Shown: piece by piece, positions 60,384 through 64,000 of the stretch
How the letters are laid out: each line of letters starts with the position of its first letter
Numbering within the stretch: position 1 is the first letter of the stretch
Assembly (NCBI GenBank): GCA_023525715.1
Contig: CM042016.1
Coordinates: 84,696,382-84,760,381, forward strand
Origin: Cichorium intybus
Lineage: Eukaryota > Streptophyta > Magnoliopsida > Asterales > Asteraceae
DNA length: 64,000 nucleotides
Reading direction: 5' to 3'
Position numbers and translations under genes: made by a program
Notes under the pieces: model-generated
Told to the model about the DNA's origin: nothing
The model's database searches: none
The model's input: only the letters and a program-made list of their open reading frames with translations

Positions 60384-61458
60384 GAAATAAATGTCATTTG
60401 ATGAAATTTTAGACATATAGACTACAAATGTCAATTTTGTCAAAGTTAGCTTTGACAAACTTTTGAATCAGTAGATGGTCCTATTTGATAGAAAAGTAGT
60501 TTCATGGTGTTTAAAAAGTAAGAAACGTGAGTTATATGTAGAAATATGTAAAAGTTGGGTAAATATGTTAAAAGAAAAACTAGAAGGGTTTAGTTTGCCA
60601 AATGGTTAAAATATTAAAAGAGCTTGTCATATTCTTCATTTCATTTTGGGGAAGAACATGTTTTGAAGAGCGACAGAGAGTTCTAGGAGGGATTTCGAGT
60701 GTGGAGTGAAGATTTGAGCATTGTAGATTAATTCCTGACATTAACATCTAGTTTCAGACTTCTCGGAGGTACTATCTTCTTCTAATTCATCCTCTAGTTT
60801 GAATTAGCGTTTTGGAAAACCCCAATTCTGAATTTTAAACTTGAAATATTAATTTCTTAGATTTTTTTCATGTTATTTAACAATCCATATTCTATTTGAT
60901 GTTCATTTCTATCTTCATTGACTTATTTGTGAGATAGATGAGTTTAAACAACTTGTGAAGCTCCATTAATGGTGGAGTTTGAATGTAGCATTCATGAATG
61001 AAATTAATGACATTTCTAATATCCTTTTAGTGATTCTAAACCATTTCTAAACAAAGAAATCAACTATTGATTGATTACTTCATGAATTGAGTCATTTTGT
61101 GAACCTCAAGTTATAGCTCTATTAGAGGTTTCTAGTCATAACTTGAAATGAAATAAGTTATTGATCCAATAATATTCCATGTTTTCTACAAATACACGTT
61201 ATGGAGACATTAAGATGTTCATTTGTTGAGGACATAAGCTTTAATGATGATATGTAACTTGAATCAATTTTATAATGTTTAACTAAATTCTATGTTGTGT
61301 ATAAATGCTTCTAAATCATCAAAAGTGTTACTTGAATCAAGCTTATGATGTTTAACAAATCCCATGTTGTGTAAAATGCTTCTAAATCGACAAAAATATA
61401 ACTTAAATTATGATTAAAAGATTATCATAAATGGTTTTCAAGATGTTAGGATGTTATT
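60384..61458. other. AT-rich spacer, no gene seen
   Basis: Contains loosely repeated phrases such as CTTCTAAATC...CAAAA (61310-61400). No gene or element ends were identified. Confidence 0.45.
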
Positions 61459-61760
61459 TGTAAGACCCGTTCCGCCGAGGCGCGGCCCGGACGGATCCGC
61501 GACGCGGCTTGGGAGGATTCTGGATTCGCGCATGATTTGTACGCACGACGCGGCTTGGGAGAATCCGCGGCGCGGTGCGCCGCAGTTATGAAAAACCCTA
61601 ATTCGGATTTAAACGCCTATATAAAGGGACCCAACCCTAGTGTTCGTGTTTTTGGAGGTTTTCTGGAGTAGAGGCGACTAGTTGCGGCAGAGGCTTCTTG
61701 ACTTCGAGGATTTGAAGGTTTTGATTGGAAATTGGGGCGTTACAAATTGGTATCAGAGCC
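61459..61760 (+). repeat. Short LTR, primer site and leader of a gypsy-type element
   Basis: A 286-bp LTR from TGTAAGACCCGTTCC to GGGGCGTTACA (61744), with GC-rich GACGCGGCTTGGGA repeats and a CTATATAAA box at 61616-61624. The primer site TGGTATCAGAGCC is at 61748-61760. The leader runs to about 62141, where a CACTA element begins. It is much shorter than the other gypsy LTRs here. Confidence 0.75.
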
Positions 61761-62850
61761 TTGGTTTGAGGGATTTGGATGAACTGTATTGGGAATCCAA
61801 ACTCAAACTTAGGACTACGAGCTTTTCGTTAAAGAAATGATGTTTTCACTATAAAAGTTTTAAGTAGTTGGGTTGAATATCATGTGGAAGATTCCCTTGA
61901 ATGTTATTGTTTGATTGTTGCTTGGGAATTGGAAACATGGTACGTATACCTGACTCTTGATTTTAACGAATAAAAGGGTTTTAGAAAGAATGAGATACGA
62001 TGCGAACCGTCAACCGAGCTCAAGTAAGTTTTGTGATTCCCAATTACCCATGCCAAGTTTGTGCTATGTGATGATATGTGTTATACTAAAAAGTAGGCAT
62101 AGAACCTAGTCAGGAAATGCATGCTAGAAATGCTTGGATCACTAGTACAAAATCGCACATTGGTCACACTTGATCGAAAAATGCCTGCGACATTTTTTAA
62201 AAAAAGTGTGGCCATAGGGCACTGATGAAATTTCGAGAACGTTTATGGCTACATGTAAATTAGTTTGTGTGACCATATTATGGAGAAACAAAACAATGAC
62301 CACACTTATTTACAAAAATGTGACACTCATTCGTTACACTGGACTTAAATGTGACTAAATGATACAATCACCCACATTTACCGTTTTAAGAATGTGACAT
62401 TTATTTTATTAGAGATTATAGATACGTAATGGTCACATAAGAAAATTGTACATGTGACTGTGTGATTGTGCAATATTGGACACATCAAATCTAATGTGTC
62501 CAAAAACATAACAAATATGGCCACATCAAATATAATGTGTCCAAAAATATAACAAATATGGCCACATCAAATTTAATGTGTCAAAAAAGATAACAAATAT
62601 GGCCACATAAAATAGTCGTGTGTCCATAGGATGTTGTTTATTGGTTACATATTAAAAGTAAGAAAAGAAGTCGGTTTAAGTGGTTTATTGTCATATGCAT
62701 TTTTATTACATGTGTCAAAATATTATCAATTGTATTGGAAAATTTAAATATGTGTGACTGTATGTATGATTTGGTGAGGGTAGAATTAAAAAGCGTGTCC
62801 ATAGGTAAATATAGTTGAATAAGAAAACCATTGTTTGGGTAGTCTACGTA

Positions 62851-63200
62851 TTTTATGTTCATTGAAAGTGTGACTATTGATATGTAATTGCCATGTGTTT
62901 TGTGTTATGTTATGTCCAAAGGTAAAAAATTGTCATCATAAAAATTTAAAATGTTTATGTAGGTATGTAATGGTGACTAATGGGTATTATACATATTTTA
63001 TGTTCATTGAAAGTGTGACTATAGATATGTAATTGCCATGTGTTTTGTGTTATGTTATGTCCAAAGGTAAAAAATGGTAATCATAAAAATTTAAAATGTT
63101 TATGTAGGTATGTAATGGTGACTAATGGGTATTATACATATTTTATGTTCATTGAAAGTGTGACTGTTGATATGTAATTGTCATGTGTTATGTCCAAAGG
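62851..63200. repeat. Three tandem units of about 145 bp in the CACTA element
   Basis: Units start at about 62851, 62997 and 63141 with TTTTATGTTCATTGAAAGTG. Confidence 0.85.
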
Positions 63201-63489
63201 TCTCTATTGGTATTATGATCACACAAAATACCAGCAATAACATTAAACTTTAAAGGTCTCCATTGGTATTATGAGAACACAAACCAAAAAGCAATGGCTA
63301 AGTAGATAAATTTTATTACATAGAAAATACTAGAAAAATGTTGTATGTAGTACAATTAACGAAAATGTTTAAAGAAAAGGGGTAATTCTGTCAAGTTGGT
63401 GCGTAGTCACCATATGGATTAGTTAATACCAGGCACAATCAAGGGAACTTGTAAGAAATGGTGTAATGTATTTTCTGCAAGTGAATGGA

Positions 63490-64000
63490 TTACGTGTCCC
63501 TTGCATCAACTTGTTTGCCCTTTGCCTTCCCCTTCTACAAACAAAAGTAATTGTTTAAAGCATGACTTTTATACAAATGTAGAGTTGATATCTGATATAT
63601 GTAAACATTAGGCTATGATGAAGGTACACATACCTTACGTATAACAATACCCTGACAATCAGTACGAAAATAATCATTTTCCTTATGCAAGTCAACTGGT
63701 TGTAGACGTGGCAATATATTGTCATTTTTAGGACAAACTGTAGTACTAAATTCTTCATCTACATCATCGTACGCATTTCTGTAATTCTTGGGAGGTGTTT
63801 TGAAGACAATAGATTTTTTGTGATTGATTGGGTCTGCCACGTAAAAGACTTGTTGTGCTTGTGACGCTAATATGAAGGGATCATCCTTATGGCCCAACCT
63901 TTTTAGTTCCACAAGTGTGTACCCTAGTTTATCCTTCTTCACCCCATTTCTACTATCTACCCAATCACACTTAAAAATAGGAATTCTTATGAAAGTATAA
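63490..64000 (-). CDS. CACTA transposase, DUF4216-bearing C-terminus (partial)
   Basis: The minus-strand exon from the window edge to 63634 codes for IPIFKCDWVDSRNGVKKDKL, then LGYTLVELKRLGHKDDPFIL and QVFYVADP, the DUF4216 domain at the C-terminal end of CACTA TNP2-type transposases. A GT donor at 63633-63632 and an AG acceptor at 63536-63535 join it in frame to a last exon at 63534-63490, a basic tail ending ARDT and TAA. The reading frame is open throughout, so this copy might be intact; the DDE part lies beyond the window. Confidence 0.85.

Larger units (their letters stand above)
62142..64000. mobile_element. CACTA element, left end and beyond (continues past the window)
   Basis: It begins CACTAGTACAAAATCGCAC, followed by repeated GTGTGACCA/TGGTCACA and AATGTGTCCAAAAA-type units, typical CACTA subterminal sequence. 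Tandem repeats occur at 62480-62630 (about 50-bp units) and 62851-63200 (three units of about 145 bp). The transposase gene on the minus strand follows. Confidence 0.75.

Noticed and set aside
62480..62630. Regular repeats with spacers suggested a CRISPR-like array.
   Set aside because: The repeats are imperfect and directly adjacent, in a plant CACTA subterminal region.

Overview
The window is nuclear DNA of a flowering plant. Genes carry many GT-AG introns, and most of the sequence is transposable elements of plant type: Ty3/gypsy and Ty1/copia LTR elements, L1- and RTE-like LINEs, a tRNA-derived SINE family, and Mutator-like, Harbinger, CACTA and MITE DNA transposons. The protein families and the type of short TIR elements fit a eudicot, perhaps Asteraceae, but the species cannot be fixed from the sequence alone.

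Only two host genes look intact, both on the + strand. A seven-exon pirin (3240-7549) encodes 322 residues with the four metal ligands of the cupin fold. An eight-exon hydroxymethylglutaryl-CoA lyase (55273-57395) encodes 419 residues with all catalytic motifs. A third host gene, a plastidic glucose transporter 1-like gene (32625-35904), is a fragment broken by a LINE, a Harbinger element, a SINE and a frameshift.

Layout: 1-1.5 kb, end of a copia element (minus strand). 3.2-7.5 kb, pirin; its intron 3 holds a 1478-bp Mutator-like element carrying pieces of an ARF10/16-type auxin response factor gene, including its miR160 target site, and its intron 4 holds a 701-bp foldback element. 7.9-11.3 kb, a MITE, a SINE, another MITE and AT-rich DNA. 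11.3-19.2 kb, a gypsy element with nearly identical LTRs but a ruined coding region. 19.3-32.6 kb, a four-level nest: a LINE holds a copia fragment, which holds a Mutator-like element (20980-31102), which holds a very young Tekay-type gypsy element (21516-30033). 32.6-35.9 kb, the transporter pseudogene. 37.4-52.3 kb, two diverged copies of one LTR-like repeat; one is split by a CACTA element and the other by a copia element. 53.6-54.3 kb, an RTE LINE relic. 54.8-57.4 kb, the lyase. 58.3-60.4 kb, the end of a decayed CACTA element. 61.5-64 kb, a gypsy LTR and leader entered by another CACTA element whose transposase gene runs off the window.

There is no operon-like organisation. The main biology is insertion history and gene-fragment capture. 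One Mutator-like family, with termini GAGTAAATTACAATTTTGGT and 9-bp target duplications, occurs three times with three different cargoes. The most interesting object is the captured ARF sequence with its miR160 site inside the pirin intron.
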